Below the pieces are notes generated by a model. It searched no databases. It worked only from the letters and a program-made list of their open reading frames with translations, and was not told where the DNA came from. This document shows, piece by piece, positions 41,205 through 49,050 of a stretch of DNA of 53,941 nucleotides. Source of the DNA: Curtobacterium sp. VKM Ac-1376 (lineage in GTDB: Bacteria; Actinomycetota; Actinomycetes; Actinomycetales; Microbacteriaceae). Made by a program: the position numbers and the translations under genes. The DNA is taken from the NCBI RefSeq assembly GCF_015351025.1, contig NZ_JADKRV010000017.1:1-53941 (forward strand), given 5' to 3'. Position 1 is the stretch's first letter. Each line of letters begins with the position of its first letter.

Positions 41205-41654
41205 TCATGCCCGGGCGTCGGCGTATTGGGGGAACATGCGGTCCATCGTTGCTTCGTGGCGGGCGGCGCGGTCGTGCTCGCCGCGGGCGCGGGAGATCTC
41301 CGCGAACGTGGGGTGTTCCGGCTCGGCGGGGGCGGGTCGGCGGCACATCTCGGCGTAGTACCGGTCGGCGTCGTGCTCGGCCTGCTCGAGGCGGGCCCGC
41401 AGCGAGGCGACCTCGGCCATGAGTGCCGGGGCAGCCATCTGGAACCCGACCATGTAGCCGGCCTCCCACACCTGCCGTTGCTCGTCGCTGAGTTCCCATT
41501 CGTGGACGTGCTCGGTCGGGTCGGCGGTGGCGGCGTCGATGGCGCGGAACGCGGCCACGGTGTCGCCGGCGTAGAGCCCGTCGACGGCGTCGCGGGTGGA
41601 CTGCTGCACGATGTCGGGGCGGATGGTGGTCGGACGCTCGAGGGTCATCGTCAT
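41205..41654 (-). CDS. Hypothetical plasmid-type protein
   Basis: A 149-residue protein starting MTMTLERPTTIRPDIVQQST, with a helical middle (SLRARLEQAEHDADRYYAEM, likely coiled coil) and a His/Arg-rich end. Its ATG overlaps the stop of the glutaredoxin-like gene (TGATG). The opening ERPTTI is shared with the protein at 42255. No known family. Upstream residues in this frame are a shadow of the glutaredoxin gene. Confidence 0.6.
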   Translation of the reverse strand: MTMTLERPTTIRPDIVQQSTRDAVDGLYAGDTVAAFRAIDAATADPTEHVHEWELSDEQRQVWEAGYMVGFQMAAPALMAEVASLRARLEQAEHDADRYYAEMCRRPAPAEPEHPTFAEISRARGEHDRAARHEATMDRMFPQYADARA

Positions 41655-41902
41655 CACGCGGCCGCGCTCGAGGCGAGTTCGCCGATCTTGTCGGGGCGGA
41701 ACCCGCTCCAGGAGCCGGTCTCCGTGTCGGTGACGACGATGGGGGCGTTGGTGCCGAGGGTGGTCTTCCACTCTTCGATCTGCGCCTTGTCGACGTCGTC
41801 AAGGATCACCTCGGTGTACTCGATGCTGGCGGAGTCGAGAGCGCGCTCGGTGGCCTTGCACATGCCGCAGAACCCGAACTTGGTGTAAACCGTGATGCTC
41901 AT
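41654..41902 (-). CDS. NrdH/glutaredoxin-like redox protein
   Basis: An 82-residue thioredoxin-fold protein: SITVYTKFGFCGMCKATERA with the redox pair C-G-M-C at about 12-15. NAPIVVTDTETGSWSGFRPD follows, corresponding to the cis-Pro strand and the NrdH-type SGFRPD motif that contacts thioredoxin reductase. It would supply electrons to ribonucleotide reductase or another reductase. AAAGGTGA precedes the ATG. The variant CGMC centre (NrdH is usually CVQC or CPQC) is unremarkable for plasmid-borne versions. Confidence 0.85.
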   Translation of the reverse strand: MSITVYTKFGFCGMCKATERALDSASIEYTEVILDDVDKAQIEEWKTTLGTNAPIVVTDTETGSWSGFRPDKIGELASSAAA

Positions 41903-42254
41903 CGAAATCACCTTTTCGTAATGTTTGTTATGCCGGGGCCCTCCCCCGTTGCATGCTTCTATTCTATAACGCGCGGGCCTATATGGGTACCCTTTCCGCA
42001 CATTCTTTGAATCTTTTTCTGCCGGTCGGCACACCTGTTGCCACCGTATGCATCTGCATTGTTTGGCACCAGGGTATGGCGTTTACGAACGCACGGCTGG
42101 GGCATCGATAAGAGCGGGAGGGCTGGGAATCCCCAGGAGCATTAACGCCGTGCTGCTATTGCTGCCACCCGATAGTAATAGCGTGCTGCGCTTTCTCTAA
42201 CTGCGTCGTCCCGGCGCTTTTCACCGCGTGGAGACAGCCACCGCCGGCCGCGGC
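41903..42254. other. A/T-richer noncoding region
   Basis: This stretch of about 350 bp has no credible gene. It is notably less G/C-rich than its surroundings around 41955-42070 and includes TATAGAAT on the minus strand near 41960, which could be the -10 of the leftward promoter for the glutaredoxin-like gene. No iterons were seen. Confidence 0.4.
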
Positions 42255-42689
42255 TCAACCCGTGACGGGGTGCGGAGTGCTGGTCGCGGTGGTGGTCACG
42301 GTGACGTCGTCGTGGTCGCACTCCCAGAACGCGGAGCGGATCTCGTCGGCGATCGCGGTGGGCAGCTGCTCGTTCGTCCATGCCGTCGACGGGAACGAGA
42401 CGGTGACTGTGGTGATGGGGTCGGTGGAGGACGGGCCGTGTCCGGCACCGCCCCACTCGTACTGCCAGGCGAAGCCGACTTCGCCGGTGGGTCCGCCGCC
42501 GTGGACGTCGAATGCGGCGCGGTGTTCGTCGTCGGTGTGGTTGGGGCGGCGGGTGCAGTGCCATTCGAGGCCGCCGACGTCGTACGTCGTCGCTGCGCAC
42601 TCGGCGCCGGTCGGGTCGAGGTCTGCGGCGGGTGCTGCAGGGTCGATCTGCTCGCCGATGGTCGTCGGGCGTTCGTAGGTGATGTGCAT
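42255..42689 (-). CDS. Hypothetical plasmid-type protein
   Basis: A 144-residue soluble protein beginning MHITYERPTTIGEQIDPAAP. A middle part with Cys/His (GAECAATTYDVGGLEWHCTR, RPNHTDDEHRAAF) could bind metal: the C...WHC...H...H spacing resembles small zinc-binding proteins of actinobacterial plasmids. The end is Thr-rich. No family assigned. Confidence 0.6.
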   Translation of the reverse strand: MHITYERPTTIGEQIDPAAPAADLDPTGAECAATTYDVGGLEWHCTRRPNHTDDEHRAAFDVHGGGPTGEVGFAWQYEWGGAGHGPSSTDPITTVTVSFPSTAWTNEQLPTAIADEIRSAFWECDHDDVTVTTTATSTPHPVTG

Positions 42690-42800
42690 GAGGGACGTTC
42701 CTCTCTAGGCTTCGTGGCCGGGTGCCCGCTTGGTCGGCGGTCGCACCTGTGGGAAAGGGGGCCGCGTCGCCGTCGCTATCGGCGGCGCGGCCCGTCCGGG

Positions 42801-43352
42801 CTAGTGGTGGGCCGGGGTGGGGGTGAGGTCGACGCGTTCGAGAACGAACCGGACCGCGGACCATGCCGACAGGGCCGGGTGCGCCCACCCGCGGCCACCG
42901 ACGCTGAAGTCCTCAGCGCGGCCGTCGGTGAGGTCGTGGTGGCCGTTCAGGGTGCCGTGCTCGTCGCAGATGACCAGGTGCCGCATGCTGCTGTCCTCGC
43001 GGATCACACGTTGTGCGGCCAGGTGGCCCGCAGGCGAGTAGTTGCGGGTGACGATGATGCCGTCGCAGCTGTACCGGACGGTGGTCGGCATCTCGTCGGC
43101 GTCGCCCGCGACAAGGGTCGTGCCGTTGTCGTCGTAGCTGTCGGTCTGGCCGTTGAACGAGCGGCCCTCGAACCGGCCGGCGATGGCCTGAACCTGCTGA
43201 TGGGTGGGGCCGTCGTCGTAGGTGACGTTGATCCACGCGGCCGCGGTGCCGGTGGCGCAACGAACGGAGAACTTCACGCCGGAGAACGTGGTCCGCAGCT
43301 TCTTCCGGAGCAGCGCGGCGACGTCCTTGGTCGGGATGATGGTGCTGGTCAT
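42801..43352 (-). CDS. LPD29-domain protein
   Basis: A 183-residue protein; ATG 43352. The N-terminal half, KDVAALLRKKLRTTFSGVKF followed by SVRCATGTAAAWINVTYDDG, PTHQQVQAIAGRFEGRSFNG and QTDSYDD, is the LPD29 domain (large polyvalent protein-associated domain 29) found on plasmids and phages. The C-terminal half (DGIIVTRNYSPAGHLAAQRV) is unassigned. Function is unknown; it is thought to be linked to DNA transfer or anti-defence in related elements. Confidence 0.75.
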   Translation of the reverse strand: MTSTIIPTKDVAALLRKKLRTTFSGVKFSVRCATGTAAAWINVTYDDGPTHQQVQAIAGRFEGRSFNGQTDSYDDNGTTLVAGDADEMPTTVRYSCDGIIVTRNYSPAGHLAAQRVIREDSSMRHLVICDEHGTLNGHHDLTDGRAEDFSVGGRGWAHPALSAWSAVRFVLERVDLTPTPAHH

Positions 43353-43434
43353 GGGGTGCCCTTCGGTGAGTGCGATCGGTGATGATGGGTGGAGCGGGAG
43401 GGGGCAAGTTCGAGTTGTCCCCTCCCGCGTTGGG

Positions 43435-43641
43435 TCACTCCGCGGGTGGCGTGTAGGTGATCGTGTCGACGAACGTCGCGAGTTCGATCCCCTCCAGAAC
43501 GGCCGTGTTCGTGAGCGTCCAGCCCAACGAAGCGGCGGTCTTGAGTTCCGCCTCCCGCTCTCGCAAAGCCGCTGTCCTCGCTTCCGTTGCGTCGTCCGCC
43601 TTACTGACTGCGGTGACAATGGTTTCGATCTGGTATTGCAT
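43435..43641 (-). CDS. Small hypothetical protein
   Basis: A 68-residue protein, mostly helical (ADDATEARTAALREREAELK) with a beta-like end (LEGIELATFVDTITYTPP). A purine-rich GAGAGGGAGAGG stretch precedes the ATG at 43641. No family is recognised; it is probably co-expressed with the LPD29 gene. Confidence 0.5.
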   Translation of the reverse strand: MQYQIETIVTAVSKADDATEARTAALREREAELKTAASLGWTLTNTAVLEGIELATFVDTITYTPPAE

Positions 43642-43664
43642 TTGTTTTTCCTCTCCCTCTCGTT

Positions 43665-43859
43665 TTTTTGCCGTGAAGGCGACTTGTCGCCGCTAGGACG
43701 GGAGGGTGGAGTGCAACCCAAAGGGCGGCGGGGGAGAGAATTTCGTCGCGAAATAAGGGAGCTTGCGACCGCGCGCCGAAAATCTCTCCAGGAGCCGGCG
43801 GCTTGCCGCTTGCGCGGAGCCCGGACGTCCGTACGCTGCCGAAGGCTTCACGGCAAAAA
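43665..43859. repeat. Inverted repeat around a 167-bp noncoding loop
   Basis: TTTTTGCCGTGAAG (43665-43678) has its exact inverse CTTCACGGCAAAAA at 43846-43859; flanking AACG/CGTT bases extend it imperfectly. The enclosed sequence has no gene. It may be the remnant of a small mobile unit or a structured control or replication region. Confidence 0.55.
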
Positions 43860-44004
43860 GAACGGGCCGCAGGCCCAGACAGTGCCGGCGGAGCCGGTTC
43901 CACCCGGAGCGCAGCGACTCCCGGCCCCGGCCGGAAGCTCTGGACGTGCCCGACCCCGGCGGGTCCGGCAGGGCGGGGACCGGTGCTGCTGGCAGCATCC
44001 GGGC

Positions 44005-44349
44005 ATGAGATCTCGCCGCGGCGCCCGGAAGGGCCGGCCCAGGAAACAGGGCAACCCGATCGACGTCCTGCTCGAGCAGGACGACACCACTCCCCCGGCA
44101 CCCGCCGCCGTCGATGCCGGCGTTGGTCGCACGATCGAGGTCCTGCACTCGTTCTGGGTGCAACCCGCGGACCTGGTCCCCTGCGACGTCGACGGATGCA
44201 CCGATCCCGCAGAACCGGAGGCATGGGAACCGGTCGACCTCGACACCGGCGACGAGCTGCCCGGCCGGTTCTGCGACGAGCACCAGCTCGCCTGGATCAC
44301 CCGCCCCCGTGAGACGACGCCGACCACCGGGGACCTCGCCTCCCCCTGA
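44005..44349 (+). CDS. Small hypothetical protein with Cys/His motif
   Basis: A 114-residue protein from ATG 44005. The basic N-terminus RSRRGARKGRPRKQGNPIDV is followed by a possible zinc site CDVDGCTDPAEPEAW with a later FCDEH (C-x4-C...C-x2-H). No family recognised. The ribosome site is weak, so the start may lie elsewhere in the long open frame. Confidence 0.45.
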   Translation: MRSRRGARKGRPRKQGNPIDVLLEQDDTTPPAPAAVDAGVGRTIEVLHSFWVQPADLVPCDVDGCTDPAEPEAWEPVDLDTGDELPGRFCDEHQLAWITRPRETTPTTGDLASP

Positions 44350-44923
44350 GCCCTCTTCGCCGCGGCGCCGCTCTGCGTGTCGTCGCGCTGTGAGCGCCAT
44401 CGAGCAGCGCCGAGAGCGGAGAGGGGCGGAGCCCCTTGCCGTCGCGGCGGAGCCGTGACGCTGGCCACAGACACCGGGACGGCCCAGATGAGACATTTAC
44501 AGGTCGCGACAAGGCACGACCCGGTGCAGGGAGTGGACGTGGATGCCGCTGGCTGCGGAGGAACACGCCGTTGCCATGCAAGGGGTAGCCCGCCGGAGGC
44601 CCAGGTGGCGCCGCCCGCGCCGTGGGCTCCGACCGTGCGATCGCCGCAGCCTTCGCAAGGGAACAACCAGCGCTGCAAGGTTGGACAAGCGCAACGCCGG
44701 AGTGCCGGCTCCGATCAGACAGACAGCCCGCCAGCGGTGGCCACTGCCGCTCGCGAGCGACGGGTACGAAGAAGGCCTCGGCCTGTTGGGGGAACAGACC
44801 GAGGCCGACTGCGCGGAGGTCTTGGAAGACCATCACGCGCAGGTGCTCGAGCGCGTTGGGGGGAACGACCCGAGCAGAACCAACGATAGGTCCACAATGT
44901 TCGACAGGTGTTGGATTTCGCTG
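44350..44923. other. Noncoding or undecided region
   Basis: About 570 bp with open frames on both strands that all read as Arg/Pro/Gly-rich shadows. None has a ribosome site or family similarity. Nothing further is supported. Confidence 0.35.
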
Positions 44924-45205
44924 TCAGCTCACGGGGGTTGCCGCGGGGTCCGCGCGATGCTTCACCGCCGCGCGCCATACCCACGCCGCGGTCTTGGCCT
45001 GGCCGCTTCCCCACTCGATCAGCACCGCGTCGTTGGTGGCCGCGATCGCAGCGCACCGCACGCGGATGTCCCGGCCGTGCAGCGTTCGGATCCATGCCCA
45101 CACCGGTCGCTGTGGATCCATATCGACGACTGGACCGCGGCGTGCTTCAACGGGAAGCGACACCCCCTCCGGTGGCCGCCACCGGTCAGAACGACGCCGC
45201 GCCAT
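44924..45205 (-). CDS. Small hypothetical protein
   Basis: A protein of about 93 residues from ATG 45205 (GGGGGAG just upstream; GTG 45208 also possible). The sequence WAWIRTLHGRDIRVRCAAIA, TNDAVLIEWGSGQAKTAAWV and WRAAVKHR has balanced composition and looks like a compact domain. No known family. It resembles small accessory proteins of actinobacterial plasmids. Confidence 0.5.
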   Translation of the reverse strand: MARRRSDRWRPPEGVSLPVEARRGPVVDMDPQRPVWAWIRTLHGRDIRVRCAAIAATNDAVLIEWGSGQAKTAAWVWRAAVKHRADPAATPVS

Positions 45206-45338
45206 CACTCCCCCGCGGCACCAAGCACTTCCGACAGCCCGGCACGGCTGCGACGACGTGTGCTGTGGGGTGAGAATTGCATGCGGTTGAGGGTAGGGGC
45301 GTCCGCCGACGTCGCCGGCCGTGAGGGACGATAGAGGC

Positions 45339-45527
45339 GTGGCAATTCATCCGGCGATCGTTCTCACCTGCGATGGGTATCAGTGCGGCGAGAAGCTTGC
45401 GCTGATCGGCCCGAACGCCGTGAGCTACCGCGGTGCGCGCAGTCACGCGGAATCGTACGGCTGGGACTGCTCAGCCGAGCACGTGGACTGGTGCCCGAGC
45501 TGCCGCGCCGCGCAAGCATCGTTATAA
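45339..45527 (+). CDS. Small zinc-finger-like protein
   Basis: About 62 residues from GTG 45339 (AGAGG upstream; ATG 45321 is an alternative). Cysteines are arranged CDGYQC (C-x4-C), then WDC and WCPSC (C-x2-C), consistent with a small zinc-binding fold. Family and function are unknown. Confidence 0.5.
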   Translation: MAIHPAIVLTCDGYQCGEKLALIGPNAVSYRGARSHAESYGWDCSAEHVDWCPSCRAAQASL

Positions 45528-45625
45528 ATCGCTCGTTTCATAACAGATCATCGCAACGACACGGCAACGGCCCCGTGACCACCGAACTGTGACGGCCAGG
45601 GAACGTCGTCCTGGCGCCGGCGCTT

Positions 45626-46399
45626 CTAGAACGCGCGGATGCCGAAGCGGCGGGTTGCGGTGAGGAAGTCGGGGTTGTCGAGGGTGATCGGCTCGGTGCC
45701 GGTGACCGTGAGGTCGCTTGCGGCGCGGTCGAGCCAGAACGCTCGGCACCACGAGCCGCCGAACTTGCTTCCGAAGTGGATGCCCATCGGCTGGGAGCCA
45801 TCGTCGAGGCTGGCGTCGTGGACGATGTCGGCGATCGCGGTGGTGAGGGCTCGATCGTCGCTGCGCAGCGCGGCGGTCGTGAAGGTGGCGTAGCCGCCGA
45901 CGAGGAGGTGCGTTGTGAGAATCGGCTCGAGTGCGCTGATCGAGTCGGGATGCTCGACGTCGACCAGCCAGCCCCCCGCGGGCTGGCGGATCAGCAATGC
46001 GGCGCGGTCGTCTCTCCAGGATCGGGGCAGGGCACCGGTCTGCATGAAGGATCGCTCCTCCCACTCCGCCGCGACGTCGACGAGAAACTCTTCGAGCGTG
46101 AGTCCTAACGCACGAGCGTCGACCTCGAGCGCGCTGCCGGTCCCGAGCGGCAGCTTGAAGCTCGAGAGGACTTCGGCAAGCGCTCCCGTGCGAGAGCCCG
46201 CGGTGTAGAGCGTCTCGGTGCCCACTGAGTCGTAGCGGCCCCAGCTGGAGCGCTCAGTGTGGTTGTCACCAGCGTCATGGCGAGTCGGCGCGGATATCGG
46301 GGCGTAGGTGCTCTTCGCGATGCGGTGCCCGATGTCACCAGTGCATGGAAGCAACCGCAGCCCGGTCGCGGTGCACGTCCGCGATACACGGACGGTCAC
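45626..46399 (-). CDS. RES-domain NAD+-degrading toxin
   Basis: A 257-residue protein. The RES signature residues are visible in SSWGRYDSVGTETLYTAGSR (Arg55, Tyr65) and TGALAEVLSSF (Glu75), followed by a downstream Ser region SDDRALTTAIADIVHDASLD. RES toxins (MbcT, Res) degrade NAD+ by phosphorolysis or hydrolysis. It is ATGA-coupled to an upstream Xre/MbcA-type antitoxin gene, the standard order. At 257 residues it is longer than the 150-200 of many relatives because of an N-terminal extension. Confidence 0.75.
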   Translation of the reverse strand: MTVRVSRTCTATGLRLLPCTGDIGHRIAKSTYAPISAPTRHDAGDNHTERSSWGRYDSVGTETLYTAGSRTGALAEVLSSFKLPLGTGSALEVDARALGLTLEEFLVDVAAEWEERSFMQTGALPRSWRDDRAALLIRQPAGGWLVDVEHPDSISALEPILTTHLLVGGYATFTTAALRSDDRALTTAIADIVHDASLDDGSQPMGIHFGSKFGGSWCRAFWLDRAASDLTVTGTEPITLDNPDFLTATRRFGIRAF

Positions 46400-46773
46400 G
46401 CGTCAACAGTGCCGTCGATGAAGGCCTGCGCGGCACGGCCAAGCTGAGCGGCATCGTCGTCACGGATCGCGGTCAAGGGCGTGCGCTCCCCGAGGAAGGG
46501 GTTCGCGCCAATGAACCAGGCCCGAGCGACGTGGGCGCCTTCGTGCTCGGCGACGACGCTCCACGTTCTCGACATCAGGCGGAGACGGCGTTCGAAGTCC
46601 GCGCCGGGGCGGGGGCCCTCATCCTTGGCCCATTTGATCGGAAGCTTGCGGTCCTTGCTTCCGGTTGCGGCCGCAACCAGTGTCGGACCGAGCGCACCGT
46701 TGAGTTCACGGACGAGCTCGTGGATGTCAAGCCGCGTGACTCGACCGTGCTGAACCTCGGTTGCTACCGTCAT
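46396..46773 (-). CDS. Xre/MbcA/ParS-type antitoxin
   Basis: A 125-residue protein; ATG 46773 (GGTGG upstream) is preferred to longer in-frame starts. The helical N-terminal half (ELVRELNGALGPTLVAAATG, SKDRKLPIKWAKD) leads to the toxin-binding C-terminal domain: ARAWFIGANPFLGERTPLTA followed by IRDDDAAQLGRAAQAFI, the MbcA/ParS hallmark. It neutralises the RES toxin encoded directly downstream. Confidence 0.78.
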   Translation of the reverse strand: MTVATEVQHGRVTRLDIHELVRELNGALGPTLVAAATGSKDRKLPIKWAKDEGPRPGADFERRLRLMSRTWSVVAEHEGAHVARAWFIGANPFLGERTPLTAIRDDDAAQLGRAAQAFIDGTVDA

Positions 46774-47249
46774 GCCACCAGTCTTACACCATTTGCTTCC
46801 CGATACTAGGGGGCGGTCAAACTGCCCTGGAATCTCACCTTTGCCCACAACCGGGATGACCGCTACCGATGCGCTCTCAGGCGGTTCGTCGGTTCTGACA
46901 ACACGGCCGTCTCGCATTGCTCGTCATTTCCAACCTGAAGGGGCTTTCCCGATGCAGAAACCGAGCCGGAGTTGGTAATACATACTTTGTCAGCACAAGC
47001 AACCCCTATCATTTACGCTGTGGATCTGCTCAGGTAGGGAGGTCGTCGCGCGGATCAGTGCGACGAACGGTGGTCGGCCTGTGTTCGGGTCACGGGCCGG
47101 CCACCATCCGTTGTGAACGCAGTGACCGCAGCTGCACCAGGGAGCGGCGAACCGCCGCCAGCCTTCGCAAGACAAGTCGCGACGTTCAGCTCGGAAGGAC
47201 CAGGGCGGTCTTTGCGCACGTTCGGCGATCGAGACGGCAGACTGGGGGG
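46774..47249. other. Intergenic region, no gene supported
   Basis: About 475 bp. A minus frame at 46990-47292 contains CSCGHCVHNGWWPARDP but has no ribosome site and runs into the hairpins at 47250. It may be a gene remnant. An A/T-rich patch lies around 46975-47015. Confidence 0.4.
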
Positions 47250-47312
47250 TAGCAGCGGGGTGGTTCCCGCTGCTAGTGGGGTGAGGTGTCACCTGTATCC
47301 GCGCCTCACCCC
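47250..47312 (-). terminator. Double hairpin downstream of the MarR gene
   Basis: TAGCAGCGGG (47250-47259) pairs perfectly with CCCGCTGCTA (47266-47275) over six bases. GGGGTGAGG (47278-47286) pairs with CCTCACCCC (47304-47312). Both lie after the leftward MarR stop at 47356, where terminators are expected. Confidence 0.65.
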
Positions 47313-47355
47313 ACGCAGTACATGCCGGTGCGGAGAAGCATTGCGGGATGCGCGG

Positions 47356-47844
47356 TTACCTGTCGTTGACGTTCCCCTCCGCGGCTGCGTTTTCTCGTAT
47401 CGGCTCACTTGTCGCGGTCTCAATCGTTGCCGTAATGGCGGCGATGTCGCCGAGCACGTGGCGAAGCCGACGGGCGGCATCAGCTCTGTTCAACAGCTCC
47501 GAGTAGTCGTTTTCGATGGCATCGGCCAGGCTGCTGCCGGCTGGGGTGAGCGTGACCGTGACGCTGCGCCGGTCGGTAGAGGACCGGACCCGCTCCGCCA
47601 GGCCGCGCTCTTCGAGTTTGTCGATGACGCCGGTGGTGGTTCCGGAGGTCATTCCGAGAGTGTGCTGCAGCTGTCGTGGCATGCGCCCGCCCGCGTGCAG
47701 CGCTTGGAGAGCGGCCAGCACTGTCGGATGCAGTCCAGCGTCTGCTGCCACCCGTTGGGTGTAGCGCCAATGTGCACGAGCGAGCCGCTGGAGGACTGCG
47801 ACAACCTCTGAGCTCTCAACCTCGTAGTGGGAATCGCCAGTCAA
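47356..47844 (-). CDS. MarR-family transcriptional regulator
   Basis: A 162-residue protein of typical MarR length. The winged helix shows GGRMPRQLQHTLGMTSGTTT, GVIDKLEERGLAERVRSSTD and RRSVTVTLTPAG, including the DxR wing motif. Dimerisation helices lie at both ends. It is monocistronic; the target genes are not evident, although the WxL-like surface pair about 550 bp away on the other strand is possible. Confidence 0.9.
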   Translation of the reverse strand: MTGDSHYEVESSEVVAVLQRLARAHWRYTQRVAADAGLHPTVLAALQALHAGGRMPRQLQHTLGMTSGTTTGVIDKLEERGLAERVRSSTDRRSVTVTLTPAGSSLADAIENDYSELLNRADAARRLRHVLGDIAAITATIETATSEPIRENAAAEGNVNDR

Positions 47845-47896
47845 CGCCGTCTCCTTCGACCGCTGACAGTGCGGTGCTCGTTCATCATCTGTCTCC

Positions 47897-48211
47897 TTAG
47901 CTGGAGCACGGCTGCAGTGTGCGCTCCAGGATAGGAACCGTCCGCGTACGAGGACACATGCCGCGCAGGGCCGTCAGGTGTTCATTGGCCTCGGGCCGCT
48001 TGGAGGTGTGCCGTGGGAATTCGCCGAACTCGTCCCGGTAGGCGCCCGCGAACCGTCCGCGGTGCGCGACGCCTGCTCCCCGTGCGATCTCGGCGATGCT
48101 CCGGTCGAATCCGGACTGCAGGTCCTCGCGGGCGAGGAGGAGTCGAGGGTCGAAGCCGCTCGCAGCGCCGGCCTGTTCACCGCCTGTGGCTGCAGTCCTG
48201 CGCAGCACCAC
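47897..48211 (-). pseudogene. AraC-family regulator, C-terminal remnant
   Basis: A 104-codon frame with the second helix-turn-helix of AraC proteins, RSIAEIARGAGVAHRGRFAG followed by AYRDEFGEFPRHT. There is no N-terminal sensor domain and no first HTH helix set. Upstream residues are not AraC-like. It is probably a truncated copy. Confidence 0.6.
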
Positions 48212-48390
48212 ACCTCCTTTGGGGTCATACAGGTTCGGGCTGTCGTGCCTACACTATGAGAGTTGACGACCGGACATCACGGACGACGGATGATCGTCGA
48301 CAACCTTGCGCCGGCACGAACAAACACCCCCGGGAGTGCGTGCCCCCGCCGGGATTTTCCCTTCCAGTATCACCAACCGAAGGAATCCCC

Positions 48391-48930
48391 ATGCGCAACA
48401 TCATCAGGATCAGCGCCGGAACCGCAGCTGTGCTCCTCGCCGCGGGAACTGTCGTGTTCACCGCCTCCGCAGCTCAAGCTGCCGACGACACGACTGGCGC
48501 CAACGCTTCCGTGAACGGCGGCGTGCTCTCCATCTCCGCACCAACGGCCGTGACTTTCCCCCTCGCGAACCCCGGAACCACCAGCGAAGCCGCCGCTGAG
48601 GGTATCGCGGTGACGGACACCCGCGCCGGCACTGTCGGCTGGGCGGCATCTGTCAGCACCACCGATTTCGTGTCGGTTGCTGACCCCACCCGTTCCATCG
48701 GTGCCGGTGCCCTCGGATACACCCCCGCTACCGCTGTGGAAACGGGGACTCTGACGTTGGTGAAGAGCGACACGATCACGGGCTCAACGGCCGGTTCAGC
48801 CGTCCAGACCGCCTCAGGAGTGACCGGTAACAACAGCGCAACCTGGTCGGCGGCTCTCACCCTCACGGTGCCCTCGGACGCCCTCGCAGCAACGGACTAC
48901 CAGGCCACGGTCACGCACTCGGTGCTCTAA
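48391..48930 (+). CDS. Secreted WxL-like surface protein
   Basis: A 179-residue exported protein; ATG 48391 with AAGGA upstream. The signal peptide (about 4-31) ends SAAQA-ADD. The mature part is Thr/Ala/Ser-rich beta sandwich: VNGGVLSISAPTAVTFPLAN, AGTVGWAASVSTTDFVS, and the closing DYQATVTHSVL. This is the layout of WxL-domain cell-wall proteins, though the second W-x-L is not conserved. A DUF916-like membrane protein follows, the known partner type. Attachment to peptidoglycan is inferred. Confidence 0.65.
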   Translation: MRNIIRISAGTAAVLLAAGTVVFTASAAQAADDTTGANASVNGGVLSISAPTAVTFPLANPGTTSEAAAEGIAVTDTRAGTVGWAASVSTTDFVSVADPTRSIGAGALGYTPATAVETGTLTLVKSDTITGSTAGSAVQTASGVTGNNSATWSAALTLTVPSDALAATDYQATVTHSVL

Positions 48931-49050
48931 CCAGCAAGCAAGACAGTGATCGGGACTGCCCTCCCGGAGGGTGGGCTCAGGGTCCCCATCCTCCCCGGGA
49001 CGGGGGCCCAGGCCCCTACCCCGGATCTCCTCTTGTCTGGAAAGGCCCCC

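Noticed and set aside
46963..46992. A second dif-like sequence (GGTAATACATACTTTGTCAGC)-type match
   Set aside because: It matches the site at 31944 at only 14 of 22 arm positions, a level expected several times by chance in 54 kb on two strands.
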